From the NCBI GenBank assembly GCA_024279255.1, contig JAJRRT010000097.1, positions 1 to 64,000 on the forward strand: DNA of 64,000 bases, read 5' to 3'. Below the pieces are notes generated by a model. The model was not told where the DNA came from. It ran no database searches and saw only the letters and a list, made by a program, of their open reading frames with translations. This stretch comes from Deltaproteobacteria bacterium (GTDB taxonomy: Bacteria > Desulfobacterota > Desulfuromonadia > Desulfuromonadales > Geopsychrobacteraceae). The translations under genes were made by a program, and so were the position numbers. Positions within the stretch are counted from its first letter, which is position 1. Each line of letters opens with the position of its first letter. Positions 52,895 to 62,251 of the stretch are shown here, piece by piece.

Positions 52895-54862
52895 TTATCC
52901 CCTTCCCCCCTCTATCGGCAGGGTAATCGAAAATGTTGTCCCCTGCCCAACTTCACTGGCGACCTGAATATCTCCGCCATGCTTCTTGATTATTTCGCAA
53001 CTGATACTCATACCCAGGCCAGTTCCCTTGCCAATCTCTTTAGTCGTGAAGAAAGGTTCAAATATTTTCTTCAGGTTTTCTTCCGGTATTCCCGAACCGT
53101 TATCAGTAATATCAATCTGCACCATGTCTCCAAGGTCCAGCGTCGAGATGCAAATAACGCCATGATCCTCAATCGCCTGCGCGGCATTGACCAACAGGTT
53201 GAGAAAGACCTGATTGAGTTGCTGCGGAAAGCAGGCGACCAGTGGCAACTCACCGTAATCCTTTTCAACCTGGGCCTTATACTTGATTTCGTTAGCGGCA
53301 AGACTCAGGGTCTTGTCGAGACAGTCATTGAGGTTTACCTCGGCATATTCATTCTGGTCAACACGTGAAAAGCCCTTTAGGTTCTGCACGATTTCACGCA
53401 CCCGCTCGGCCCCCTCCTTCGACTCACTCAACAGATCATCAACATCATCACGCAGGTAATCAATTTTTAATTTTTTTCTCAGTTCATGCACTCTATCTCT
53501 TGTCGTTTCATCCCCGGTCTTTACTAAACAGTCTTCGAGCTCTTGCTGATAGTCGAACAACTTTTGCTGATAGCGCGCCAATGCTCCGAGGTTGCTGGTA
53601 ATAAAACCCATCGGATTGTTAATTTCGTGAGCAACCCCGGCGGCCAATTGGCCGATTGACGCCATCTTCTCCTGCTGAAGAATCTGTCCCTGCGTCTGTT
53701 TGAGTTGGAGATATGCCCTCTCAAGATCAGCATTCATCTCCTGGCTCTCTGCCAGTGCAATCCCCAAACGGGTGTAGAGTTCACAGATGGTATTTGCCAG
53801 GGGGCCGAATTCAGGGTGTTTAAAAAAGGGTTCGAGCTTTCCTGTTTCAGAAGCTATTTCTAAATCCAGATCCTCTGAACTACGACTCGGAACAGAGAGA
53901 TCATTGGTGATTCCTTCCAACTTCGTCAGGTCAGCGGTACTCTGATGAACCAGCAATACACCGATCAAACCCGCGAACAGACTTCCGAAAATTACAAAAT
54001 AGATAATTTGCAACTTCGTAGTCTTCAAAGCAGCAAAAGCTTCCGCTGACGGTTGCTGACAACCGATCACCCAATCACTACCTGGGACCGACTGATAGGC
54101 AACCAGCATCGGCACCCCCCTCGAATTCACCGTCTCGGTCGCCCCACGAAAACCCTCGAGTGCAGCATCGAACATCTTATTCGCCCCAAGTGGTACGTCG
54201 CGGGTCAAAACACGGTCATCGTTCGGATGTAAAATCATCAGGCGACTCTGATCATAGACATAGCTATAACCTGTTTTGCCGATAGTTTGTTTTCGTAAAC
54301 GACCGAGATCACTTTCAGCCAGCAACTGCGCGGAACAACCGAGTACTCCGACCAGACGGCCCAAGTTATCGGTCAAATAAGCAGTAAAGGTCAGTACTGC
54401 CTCACCTGTGCGCGCTGAGTGATATGGTTGACCGACAATCCCGGACTGAGTCTTCAAGGTGTTTTGAAAGTAAGGCCGATAGGCATATGTCTTACCGCGT
54501 TTCTCTGGGTGCGGCGGGTAATCTACCAACAGATTTCCCTGCGGAGAAAGGATAAAGAAACCGTTTTTAAATACCGGAAAATCACCCATAGCCTGTCTGA
54601 GTTGCTCCTCAACCTCAGCATATTGGCCCTTTGCCAAAGCATCGGCCGAAACCATCCGACCAACATGCTGAGCCGCCAAAGACTGCAAGCGTAAGAAATC
54701 ACCGATTCTTTCAGCTCGAGCCTGGGCAATAGCGTCAAGTGAGGCATATGTAGATTGCCGAAATGAACTTTCGAAAAAACTCAGGAACAGGTAACCACTA
54801 CAGCCCAGAGACAGAGCTACCACCATCACAAAACTGAGCATAATTCTGGTGCGTAATGTCAT
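52895..54862 (-). CDS. Cache-domain membrane histidine kinase
   Basis: A 655-residue membrane kinase. Transmembrane helix one (about 8-28) and helix two (about 285-305) bracket a periplasmic dCache-like domain ([36 protein letters not shown]). The cytoplasmic part has a linker and the array-type kinase core: His412 in [18 protein letters not shown], then LKGFSRVDQ and the ATPase lid [20 protein letters not shown]. The start overlaps the stop of the preceding kinase gene by four bases (ATGA). Cache domains often bind amino acids or carboxylates. Confidence 0.94.
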   Translation of the reverse strand: MTLRTRIMLSFVMVVALSLGCSGYLFLSFFESSFRQSTYASLDAIAQARAERIGDFLRLQSLAAQHVGRMVSADALAKGQYAEVEEQLRQAMGDFPVFKNGFFILSPQGNLLVDYPPHPEKRGKTYAYRPYFQNTLKTQSGIVGQPYHSARTGEAVLTFTAYLTDNLGRLVGVLGCSAQLLAESDLGRLRKQTIGKTGYSYVYDQSRLMILHPNDDRVLTRDVPLGANKMFDAALEGFRGATETVNSRGVPMLVAYQSVPGSDWVIGCQQPSAEAFAALKTTKLQIIYFVIFGSLFAGLIGVLLVHQSTADLTKLEGITNDLSVPSRSSEDLDLEIASETGKLEPFFKHPEFGPLANTICELYTRLGIALAESQEMNADLERAYLQLKQTQGQILQQEKMASIGQLAAGVAHEINNPMGFITSNLGALARYQQKLFDYQQELEDCLVKTGDETTRDRVHELRKKLKIDYLRDDVDDLLSESKEGAERVREIVQNLKGFSRVDQNEYAEVNLNDCLDKTLSLAANEIKYKAQVEKDYGELPLVACFPQQLNQVFLNLLVNAAQAIEDHGVICISTLDLGDMVQIDITDNGSGIPEENLKKIFEPFFTTKEIGKGTGLGMSISCEIIKKHGGDIQVASEVGQGTTFSITLPIEGGRG

Positions 54863-56118
54863 TGGCCCCCCTCTTTTTCTTTCACACCAACCTTGGGGAG
54901 AATCAAAGTAAATGTGGTACCGACACCAACTTCAGATTTGACTTCAATTTTTCCTTCATGCTTCTTGATGATATCGTAGCTGATGCTCATCCCCAGCCCG
55001 GTCCCCTTACCAACTTCTTTGGTGGTGAAGAAAGGTTCGAAGATTTTTTTCTGATTCATAACGGAAATACCGCGGCCGTTATCACTGATCGCAATATAAA
55101 GATTGTTACTCTCCTGCCAGGTTTTAATCCGTATAATTCCCTGCTTCTCAATCGCATGAGAGGCGTTCATCAAGATATTCATAAAAACCTGATTGAGTTG
55201 CTGCGGCAGGCAACGTAGCGGTTCGATATCTCCGTAGTCCTTTTCAAGAGTCACATTGTATTTCAACTCATTCCAGATAATGCTGATTGTGCTATCGAGA
55301 CATTCGTTCAGATCAGCCATCTGAACATCAGCGTGATCAACTCGTGAAAAGCTCTTCAAATCAAGAACGATCTTCTGGACTCGGCTGGCACCGTCCAGAG
55401 ATTCAGCGATCAGATCCGCACAGTCTTCTATCAGATAATCGACTTTAAGTTTTTTACGCTGCTCTTTCAACTGCTCCAGTTGCTCTTCGGTGGCAGAATC
55501 CTTTAACAGGTTTTCCTGTTCGCCTATATATTTTTCAAGTTTCTTCAGGTAGCGATCAAGACTATTTAAATTACTCCCGATAAAACCCATCGGATTGTTA
55601 ATTTCATGGGCAACTCCGGCGGCCAACTGACCAATTGATGCCATCTTTTCGTTCTGAAGCATCTGAGATTGGGTTGCCTTGAGTTCGGCATTCGCCTCTT
55701 TGAGGTGGCGCGTCTGCTCGTCAACCATCTCTTCGAGACTATCGTTCAATGCCAGCATCTGTTCCTCAATCATTCGAGCATCTGTCAGATCAAACAAAGC
55801 TCCACTCATGCCACAGAAGCTCTCCTTGTCGAGGTAAGGGTTAAGTAGCAGTTGAAACCAGCGATACTCTCCATCATGCCTTTGCAGTTGCAGTTCACGG
55901 CTCAGTCTTTTGGGTGTTGTAGCCATCTGCACCAATAAGTCCTCCACCACCGTTTGCTGATCCGCATGGATTGCAGCCTTGGCAACAACAGGCAAATCCT
56001 CGATCCCGGTATATTTGCGCCACTCATGGTTGGCCCACACAATTTGGCCATCGCTATCAAAAGAGCACAGAAGTACCGGCGCAACTTCTGCTATTTTTAA
56101 GAAATCGAGTTCAGCCAT
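54859..56118 (-). CDS. PAS histidine kinase (soluble)
   Basis: A 419-residue cytoplasmic kinase. A PAS domain at about residues 8-125 (VAPVLLCSFDSDGQIVWANH) and a coiled coil precede the core: His171 in [18 protein letters not shown], the [11 protein letters not shown] block, and [19 protein letters not shown] chose the ATG at 56118, preceded by TTGGAGAAG and overlapping the upstream stop by eight bases; the longer frame from 56184 runs through the upstream kinase and is not a start. It is the shortest kinase of the array. Confidence 0.92.
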   Translation of the reverse strand: MAELDFLKIAEVAPVLLCSFDSDGQIVWANHEWRKYTGIEDLPVVAKAAIHADQQTVVEDLLVQMATTPKRLSRELQLQRHDGEYRWFQLLLNPYLDKESFCGMSGALFDLTDARMIEEQMLALNDSLEEMVDEQTRHLKEANAELKATQSQMLQNEKMASIGQLAAGVAHEINNPMGFIGSNLNSLDRYLKKLEKYIGEQENLLKDSATEEQLEQLKEQRKKLKVDYLIEDCADLIAESLDGASRVQKIVLDLKSFSRVDHADVQMADLNECLDSTISIIWNELKYNVTLEKDYGDIEPLRCLPQQLNQVFMNILMNASHAIEKQGIIRIKTWQESNNLYIAISDNGRGISVMNQKKIFEPFFTTKEVGKGTGLGMSISYDIIKKHEGKIEVKSEVGVGTTFTLILPKVGVKEKEGGQ

Positions 56119-58321
56119 CGAGCTTCTCCAAATCACCGTCACCACGACGCGGAAGAACAATCGTAAAAATGGTTCCGACCCCAATCTCGCTCTTGAGGTC
56201 TATCCGACCTCCATGGCTACGGATGATGTCATAACTGATACTCATCCCCAGGCCAGTCCCCTCTCCAACATCTTTGGTCGTAAAAAAGGGCTCAAAAATT
56301 TTCTTTTGTATTTCCGCTGGAATACCACTGCCATCATCACGGATCGATACATACTGATTCTTTTCATCTTGTCTGGTGCTAATGGAAACCAGCCCCTGAT
56401 TTTCAATCGCTTGTGCGGCGTTGACCAGAATATTCAAAAACACTTGATTCAATTGTTGCGGGTGACACAGGATAGGGGCCAGCTCGCCAAAATCCTTCTC
56501 TATCTCTGATTTGTATTTCAGCTCGTTCCAGGCAATATTAATTGTACTTTCGAGACAGTCGTTCAAACTAACCTCTGCCATTTCAGCTTGATCAACCCGA
56601 GAGAAGCTCTTGAGGTTCTGCACAATTTTCTTAACTCGCTCCGCCCCATCTAGCGATTCTTCAATTAATTCTCGACCATCTGAGAGGATATAATCGACTT
56701 TCAACCTCTTTTGATGTTTCTGTAGCCGTTGCAGCTCATCCGCTGCGACGTTTTCGTTCAGTACCAATTTCTGCTCATCAATAAACAGGTTCAAACGATC
56801 GATGTACTTGCCAAGCGTTTGTAAATTGCTGGTGATAAATCCCATCGGGTTATTGATCTCATGGGCAACGCCAGCTGCCAGTTGACCAATGGAAGCCATC
56901 TTCTCCTGCTGAAGAATTTGAGACTGGCTTGCTTTGAGTTTTCGATAGGCATCATCTAGTTCTTGCTTCTTCTTTTCGAGCGAATCGTTCATCTCGCGGA
57001 GTTCAGCATTGAGTGCGAATGCTTTATCGAAAGCTTTTTCCATCTCAAGCTCAGCACAAATTCTACGGTCGTTATCCTGACAGATGATGATGTAGCCATC
57101 GACCTGACTATGTTCAGAATAGAGCGGGCTGGCTGACATCGACATTGCCAAGGCCTTTTCTGATTGTCTCAACAGAAAAACATCCTCACCATCAAGCTGG
57201 TTTTTCTGTTGTAATTGTTCATACCAGGTCTTACTTCCAGACTTATCGTCTAAGAGTTCATTGACGTTGGTGCCAAGGAGTTTGCTTTCATCCCTGGTCA
57301 GCACATTCAAGACAGCCTTATTGATGCTCTGAATTTTCCCCGTGGGCGAAACAACCAGCAAAAGGTCATGAATCGAATTAACGATTCGATCAAAAAAATC
57401 ACGTGAAACAGTCGTGCTCTCAAGAGACTGCTGCATCTGATTGAACGAATTTACCAGTTCGCCTATTTCATCCTGCGACTGCAATTCAATCTGCTCTTGA
57501 TGCTGACCATCTGCAATCGCCCGCGCTGTGAGAGTCAAGCGTTTAAGAGGTATCGTCGCTCGACGGACAACTCCTACGATTAAAATGACATTCAGGAATC
57601 CAAACCCGAAAGATGCGTAGATAATTGTTCGCTTTAATCGCAAAACTTCAGCTTCGGCGCGCTCCATCGACAAGCCGATACGAAAGCCTCCCCAGTGACG
57701 GCCAAAAACAATGACCGGTGCACTCACATCCCACATGGTGACCCCGGTGTCACGGTGATAGGTTTGGCGCAGAACAGCTTGTCCACTAGTTCCTTCGAAG
57801 CGCGCAGCTTTCAGTCCAACGGGATCGTTGAAGATCCTCTTGGTTCGGTTCCCTGTCTGGTCCTTATCATCGTCACCTGTCAAGGGTTGCGAATAACGAC
57901 TGTTATGAGTCGGAAGATAACCATTTATGTCAACAAGAACCGCGAAAACAATACTTTCGTCAGAGAGAAAGGCATCCTGAAAATGACCGATCAAACCATC
58001 AAGATACTGATCATACCGAGTATGATATTTAGGAATCTTAGTGCCAGCCAGTTCTCCGTCTGAAATTTTTTGATAATCGTAATCGAAGATATCATCTACA
58101 CAAAAAGCGCCACTGTTGACCAACTCTTCAAGAATATGGCTCATCCCTTCGGCACCAACAATTGCTGCAGTTTTAGCCTTGCGAAAGCTCTCATCCTCAA
58201 CAACGGAAACCCGGCTATCAATCAGGAACCAGGCGAATCCACCCAACCCTGCCAGAATCAGCGGAACCAACAATAATGAAATCTTGACCGAAAGGTGTTG
58301 ACGTACAAAAGAGAGGATCAA
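56111..58321 (-). CDS. HAMP-PAS membrane histidine kinase
   Basis: A 736-residue membrane kinase. Helix one (about 12-32) precedes a large periplasmic domain (about 40-230) with one extracytoplasmic cysteine. Helix two (about 240-260, [15 protein letters not shown]) is followed by HAMP ([19 protein letters not shown]), PAS (about 310-430), coiled coil, and the core with His487 in [29 protein letters not shown] and [15 protein letters not shown]. The first residue overlaps the upstream stop by four bases. The periplasmic domain resembles those of chemoreceptors, with no family I can name. Confidence 0.93.
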   Translation of the reverse strand: MILSFVRQHLSVKISLLLVPLILAGLGGFAWFLIDSRVSVVEDESFRKAKTAAIVGAEGMSHILEELVNSGAFCVDDIFDYDYQKISDGELAGTKIPKYHTRYDQYLDGLIGHFQDAFLSDESIVFAVLVDINGYLPTHNSRYSQPLTGDDDKDQTGNRTKRIFNDPVGLKAARFEGTSGQAVLRQTYHRDTGVTMWDVSAPVIVFGRHWGGFRIGLSMERAEAEVLRLKRTIIYASFGFGFLNVILIVGVVRRATIPLKRLTLTARAIADGQHQEQIELQSQDEIGELVNSFNQMQQSLESTTVSRDFFDRIVNSIHDLLLVVSPTGKIQSINKAVLNVLTRDESKLLGTNVNELLDDKSGSKTWYEQLQQKNQLDGEDVFLLRQSEKALAMSMSASPLYSEHSQVDGYIIICQDNDRRICAELEMEKAFDKAFALNAELREMNDSLEKKKQELDDAYRKLKASQSQILQQEKMASIGQLAAGVAHEINNPMGFITSNLQTLGKYIDRLNLFIDEQKLVLNENVAADELQRLQKHQKRLKVDYILSDGRELIEESLDGAERVKKIVQNLKSFSRVDQAEMAEVSLNDCLESTINIAWNELKYKSEIEKDFGELAPILCHPQQLNQVFLNILVNAAQAIENQGLVSISTRQDEKNQYVSIRDDGSGIPAEIQKKIFEPFFTTKDVGEGTGLGMSISYDIIRSHGGRIDLKSEIGVGTIFTIVLPRRGDGDLEKLDG

Positions 58322-59664
58322 AGTTTCTCCTCCCGTGGACCTGCTTCGTTATTTTGAACCAGAGGGAGCAGGATGGTGAAGCAACTCCCTTTACCAATTT
58401 CACTCTCGATGAGTATTTCACCGCCATGCTTCTTAATAATCTCGTAACTGATACTCATCCCCAGACCGGTCCCCTTGCCAACCTCTTTGGTTGTGAAAAA
58501 CGGCTCGAAAATCTTCGTGCGAATATCTTCAGGAATGCCAGAGCCATTGTCACTGATCTCAATTTTGAGCATTTCGCCAGAGACGCTGGTCGTAACGCTG
58601 ATCATTCCCCCCTTATCAATCGCCTGAGCTGCGTTAATCAGGATATTCATAAACACTTGATTAAGTTCTTGAGGACGACATATAACCTGTGGAATTTCAC
58701 CAAAATGCCGATCAAGCGTTGCCTTATATTTAATTTCATTCCAAGCCATATTGATCGTATCTTCTAGACACTTGTTGATATCGACCAACTGTTCTTCCGC
58801 GGCATCGACATGGGAAAAGCTCTTAAGGTTCAACACGATTTTGCGCACCCGTTCTGCACCATCAAGTGATTCAGATATCAGATCAGCAGTGTCTTCAATC
58901 AGATAATCGATCTTTTGCTTTTTACGTGAGACTTCAAGTTGTTGCCATAACTGGGGAGACTCTTTTTTCACCAAAGCATCAACTGATTCGATGTAGTCCC
59001 CCATCCTCCTGACATATTTACCAAGTGAATTCAGATTACTACTGATAAAACCCATCGGATTGTTGATCTCATGCGCGACTCCGGCGGCCAACTGCCCAAT
59101 CGAAGCCATCTTTTCACGGTGGAGCATCTGTGACTGTGCTTTTTTTAACTGAAGATAGGCCTGACCCAGTTCTTTCTGTGCTGTCTCGAGTTCAAAGTTT
59201 TTGAACTCGAGGCTCGAGGTCAGTTGAGTCGCTTGCGACACCGTTGTATGAAGCAGTTCATCTATCTTTTTTCGGTCAGTGATATCTTCCTTAATCGCCA
59301 GATAGTAGAGATTCTCACCGCTTTCATCTCGAATTGGCGATATAATGGCAAACTCCCAGAAGAAACTGCCATCTTTTCTACAGTTATGAAACTCACCTTG
59401 CCACTGCTCACCAGCTAACAATGTTCGCCATAGCTGATCATAATCCGTATACCTGATTTGGCCTTTGAGGATACGTGGATTCTGACCAATCACTTCGTCA
59501 TAGCAATAACCAGTCAGCTCACAGAAGCGGTGGTTGACGTAGATGATTTCAGCCTGAGACGTTGTAATAACAATCGACGCCGGATTCTGTTCGATTGCTT
59601 GCAACAGAATTTTTTCATCGATCTCAACACCACGAACAGGCAATATTTGGGATTGTTTAGACAT
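58318..59664 (-). CDS. PAS histidine kinase (soluble)
   Basis: A 448-residue kinase without membrane segments. A PAS/PAC domain at about residues 15-135 ([35 protein letters not shown]) of a type often sensing redox or oxygen is followed by a coiled coil and the array core: His198 in [29 protein letters not shown] and [20 protein letters not shown]. Its start lies 14 bases after the HDOD gene. It is the first kinase translated in the array. Confidence 0.93.
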   Translation of the reverse strand: MSKQSQILPVRGVEIDEKILLQAIEQNPASIVITTSQAEIIYVNHRFCELTGYCYDEVIGQNPRILKGQIRYTDYDQLWRTLLAGEQWQGEFHNCRKDGSFFWEFAIISPIRDESGENLYYLAIKEDITDRKKIDELLHTTVSQATQLTSSLEFKNFELETAQKELGQAYLQLKKAQSQMLHREKMASIGQLAAGVAHEINNPMGFISSNLNSLGKYVRRMGDYIESVDALVKKESPQLWQQLEVSRKKQKIDYLIEDTADLISESLDGAERVRKIVLNLKSFSHVDAAEEQLVDINKCLEDTINMAWNEIKYKATLDRHFGEIPQVICRPQELNQVFMNILINAAQAIDKGGMISVTTSVSGEMLKIEISDNGSGIPEDIRTKIFEPFFTTKEVGKGTGLGMSISYEIIKKHGGEILIESEIGKGSCFTILLPLVQNNEAGPREEKL

Positions 59665-59678
59665 ACAATTAAGACCAC

Positions 59679-60527
59679 TCAGGAGAGGAAATCATCACGA
59701 TTTTCTTCAAACACTTCACTGAACTCCTCGAATAGTTCTTTCAGCCTATCCGCATCCAGCCCCAACAGTTTAGCTCCCGGTAAATCCGCGAGATCAACAT
59801 CATCTTTATAAGGTCCAAAGATACCGAGCATAACAGGGAATTCACTGGCAATATTGGCGATAGCCGTCAAATTACGTGCCTCCGAATCCCCTATTGACGC
59901 CAAAGCTTCATCATGATGTCGGAGAGCAACTGTTGCTATCGTGTCTGAAAGCTGCCAGTGGTGTAGAACTGCAGCGCCAAGCTCAGCATGATTGATCTCG
60001 AACTTCTCTTTTTCCTGGGCTAACACTTCAGCCCCACAGCGTTGGTGCTGTATGACCAAATTTCGATAAGCATCAGTATCTTGATTGTTAAGTACGGTTC
60101 TGCCGATATGCCTGAAAAGGCCTGCGATAAATGCCTCTTCAGGGTCACCCACTCGCAAACTCCGAGCTAAAAATCGTGAACCGAGAGCACAGGTCATGGA
60201 ATCTTCCCAAAGCATTTGATCCACATCACCGAATTTTCCGTGCATGCCGCGAATACTCGCTGCCATGACCAGATTCCGGAGGGTTCTCTCACCCAGAATG
60301 ACAATTGCAGTCGACAAGGTTTTTACCTGACGGGCCATCGAATAGAACGACGAATTGGCGATTTTGAGCACACGGGCAGAGATTGCCGGATCACCGGATA
60401 CCACTTTAGCCAAGTCTTCGGCTGAACTTCGCGATGAACTGATCAGCTCAACCATCCGTGTTGCGATAAGCGGCATCGGAGGTAACTTATCAATATCATA
60501 GTCAATATCCTGAAGTTTATCGGTCAT
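59679..60527 (-). CDS. HDOD-domain signalling protein
   Basis: A 282-residue HDOD protein: residues about 15-215 match the domain (LPPMPLIATRMVELISSSR, VVSGDPAISARVLKIANSSFYS, ALSTAIVILGERTLRNLV, FIAGLFRHIGRTVLNN). HDOD proteins lack the full set of metal-binding residues of HD phosphodiesterases and act as regulatory adaptors of c-di-GMP, chemotaxis and stress pathways. It is the first gene of the seven-gene array, 14 bases before the first kinase, so its role is probably upstream or adaptor. AGCTC lies before the ATG; the ribosome site is weak. Confidence 0.92.
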   Translation of the reverse strand: MTDKLQDIDYDIDKLPPMPLIATRMVELISSSRSSAEDLAKVVSGDPAISARVLKIANSSFYSMARQVKTLSTAIVILGERTLRNLVMAASIRGMHGKFGDVDQMLWEDSMTCALGSRFLARSLRVGDPEEAFIAGLFRHIGRTVLNNQDTDAYRNLVIQHQRCGAEVLAQEKEKFEINHAELGAAVLHHWQLSDTIATVALRHHDEALASIGDSEARNLTAIANIASEFPVMLGIFGPYKDDVDLADLPGAKLLGLDADRLKELFEEFSEVFEENRDDFLS

Positions 60528-60754
60528 GATAGAGCTCCCAAAAAATATACATTTCCTGACTGATTAATCCTTAGTAAAGACTAACAAAGAATATTTTGAT
60601 TTCTAGTATTGATGCTCAAAAAAAAACAAGTCGCAACTGGCTGCTTCCTGAGCAAGAACAGGGTTTAGCTATGAATCAATTTGTTACTGAGCCTTGCTCT
60701 TCAATAGACCAAACCTGTAAACTGCGAAATTATATTTTCGCCTAAGGAGACCGC

Positions 60755-61285
60755 ATGTCCCTGCTGAAAGAAGAAATTGTTTTTAACGGAAAGATTCTTG
60801 ATCTGGCACTCGAAACTCACACATTGCCAGATGGACGCGAGGCCCGTTTTGAGATAATCCATCATCCAGGCGGTGCAGCAGCACTGCCGATCGATAGTGA
60901 TGGCCGCATACTTCTGATCCGTCAATTCCGCCCGGCAGCACGTGGCGATATTCTGGAGATCCCAGCCGGTCGCCTTGAAAAAGGTGAGGATGCTGCTGAA
61001 TGTATTGCACGTGAGCTGCAGGAGGAGATCGGTCGCAAAGCGGCGCAGGTTGAGCTCCTCAGTAAAATTTACAGCTCCGTCGGTTTTTGTCGAGAAATGA
61101 TTTACATTTACCTGGCTACGGAATTGACAACGACCCCAACAGCGCGAGAAGACCACGAGTTTATAGATCTGGTTCCTCTGACTCCCGAGGAAGCCTTTAA
61201 GATGGTCGATGAGGGCAAGATTGTTGACGCCAAAACCCTGATAGCGCTACAGGCGTATCGACAGAAACTGATGGCAAACAAATGA
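60755..61285 (+). CDS. Nudix hydrolase, ADP-ribose pyrophosphatase type
   Basis: A 176-residue Nudix hydrolase. The Nudix box is GRLEKGEDAAECIARELQEEIG (residues about 72-93), matching G-x5-E-x7-REUxEExGU. The IHHPGGAAALPI N-terminal segment and the IPAGRLEKGE region are typical of NudF-type ADP-ribose or ADP-sugar pyrophosphatases. Strong site AAGGAG before the ATG. Its end overlaps nudC by four bases (ATGA), so both nucleotide-clearing enzymes are co-translated. Confidence 0.93.
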   Translation: MSLLKEEIVFNGKILDLALETHTLPDGREARFEIIHHPGGAAALPIDSDGRILLIRQFRPAARGDILEIPAGRLEKGEDAAECIARELQEEIGRKAAQVELLSKIYSSVGFCREMIYIYLATELTTTPTAREDHEFIDLVPLTPEEAFKMVDEGKIVDAKTLIALQAYRQKLMANK

Positions 61286-62181
61286 GCTATAATCTGCCTG
61301 ATAGCTATGCTAACTGCGAACTCTTGCCTTTCAATCGTAAGGCACTTGATGATGATTTTGTTCTTTCAACGCCATCACAGGACCCTGGCGGCGGCGGATA
61401 CAGGCTGATGTTGCAGGGGACCAAGGTGCTTGTCGACAGAACTGAGGATATAAATCTGCCCAGAGATGAACAGGCCGTGGGATTAGGAGTGGATCAAGAG
61501 CCTATATTTATTGGCCACTGGAAAGGGATTCCTTGCAGGCTACAGCAGTTCCCTCGCACTGCATCCATTCCGCAAGACCTTCAATCAATAAATATCCTCG
61601 ACAAAGAACCCGGACTCCCCTTACATCTGCTCTCTCTCGCGGGTCTTGGGAATTCTATATTGCACTGGGAACGGACAAGCCGTTGTTGCGACAATTGCGG
61701 CGGCAAGATGGAGCGGCTCGATTCTGAATGGGGAAAAAAATGCCGTGATTGCGGATCTCAGCATTACCCACGCATTCACCCCTGCATTATTGTTCTGGTG
61801 CGCCGAAACAATGAAATACTATTGGTGCGCAAGCCTGAATGGGCTCCTGGGCGCTTTGGGCTGGTCGCAGGCTTTGTCGAATTTGGTGAAAATCTTGAGC
61901 AGACCGTTGTACGTGAGCTGTTCGAGGAGACCGGAATTACAGTGACCAACGTCTGCTACCAGGGGAGTCAGAGTTGGCCTTTCCCCAGTCAACTCATGAC
62001 CGGTTTTACTGCTGATTACAACAGTGGCGAGATCAAACTTCAAGACGATGAATTGAGCGAAGGCAACTGGTATCCAATCGACAACCTTCCGCAACTCCCC
62101 CCAAGACGCAGCATCGCCCGCTGGTTAATCGATATGGCAGTCAATGATTTACAAATCGATACAAATAGGATAAAAGGTTAA
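61282..62181 (+). CDS. nudC: NADH pyrophosphatase / NAD-capped RNA hydrolase
   Basis: A 299-residue NudC: N-terminal domain, zinc ribbon with CCDNCGGKMERLDSEWGKKCRDCG (residues about 134-157), and a Nudix box GFVEFGENLEQTVVRELFEETG (about 196-217). The family-specific SQ-x-WPFP signature is present as SQSWPFPSQLM. It hydrolyses NADH and removes NAD caps from RNA. Length fits the family (E. coli 257 plus an N-terminal extension). It overlaps the Nudix gene upstream and is followed by a sensor kinase 70 bases on. Confidence 0.96.
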   Translation: MSYNLPDSYANCELLPFNRKALDDDFVLSTPSQDPGGGGYRLMLQGTKVLVDRTEDINLPRDEQAVGLGVDQEPIFIGHWKGIPCRLQQFPRTASIPQDLQSINILDKEPGLPLHLLSLAGLGNSILHWERTSRCCDNCGGKMERLDSEWGKKCRDCGSQHYPRIHPCIIVLVRRNNEILLVRKPEWAPGRFGLVAGFVEFGENLEQTVVRELFEETGITVTNVCYQGSQSWPFPSQLMTGFTADYNSGEIKLQDDELSEGNWYPIDNLPQLPPRRSIARWLIDMAVNDLQIDTNRIKG

Positions 62182-62251
62182 ATTCATCTTACGAAGTTTC
62201 CACCCATGAAATTTCATCAACGTTTTTCGTCAATATCAATTGGGGGGTTCG

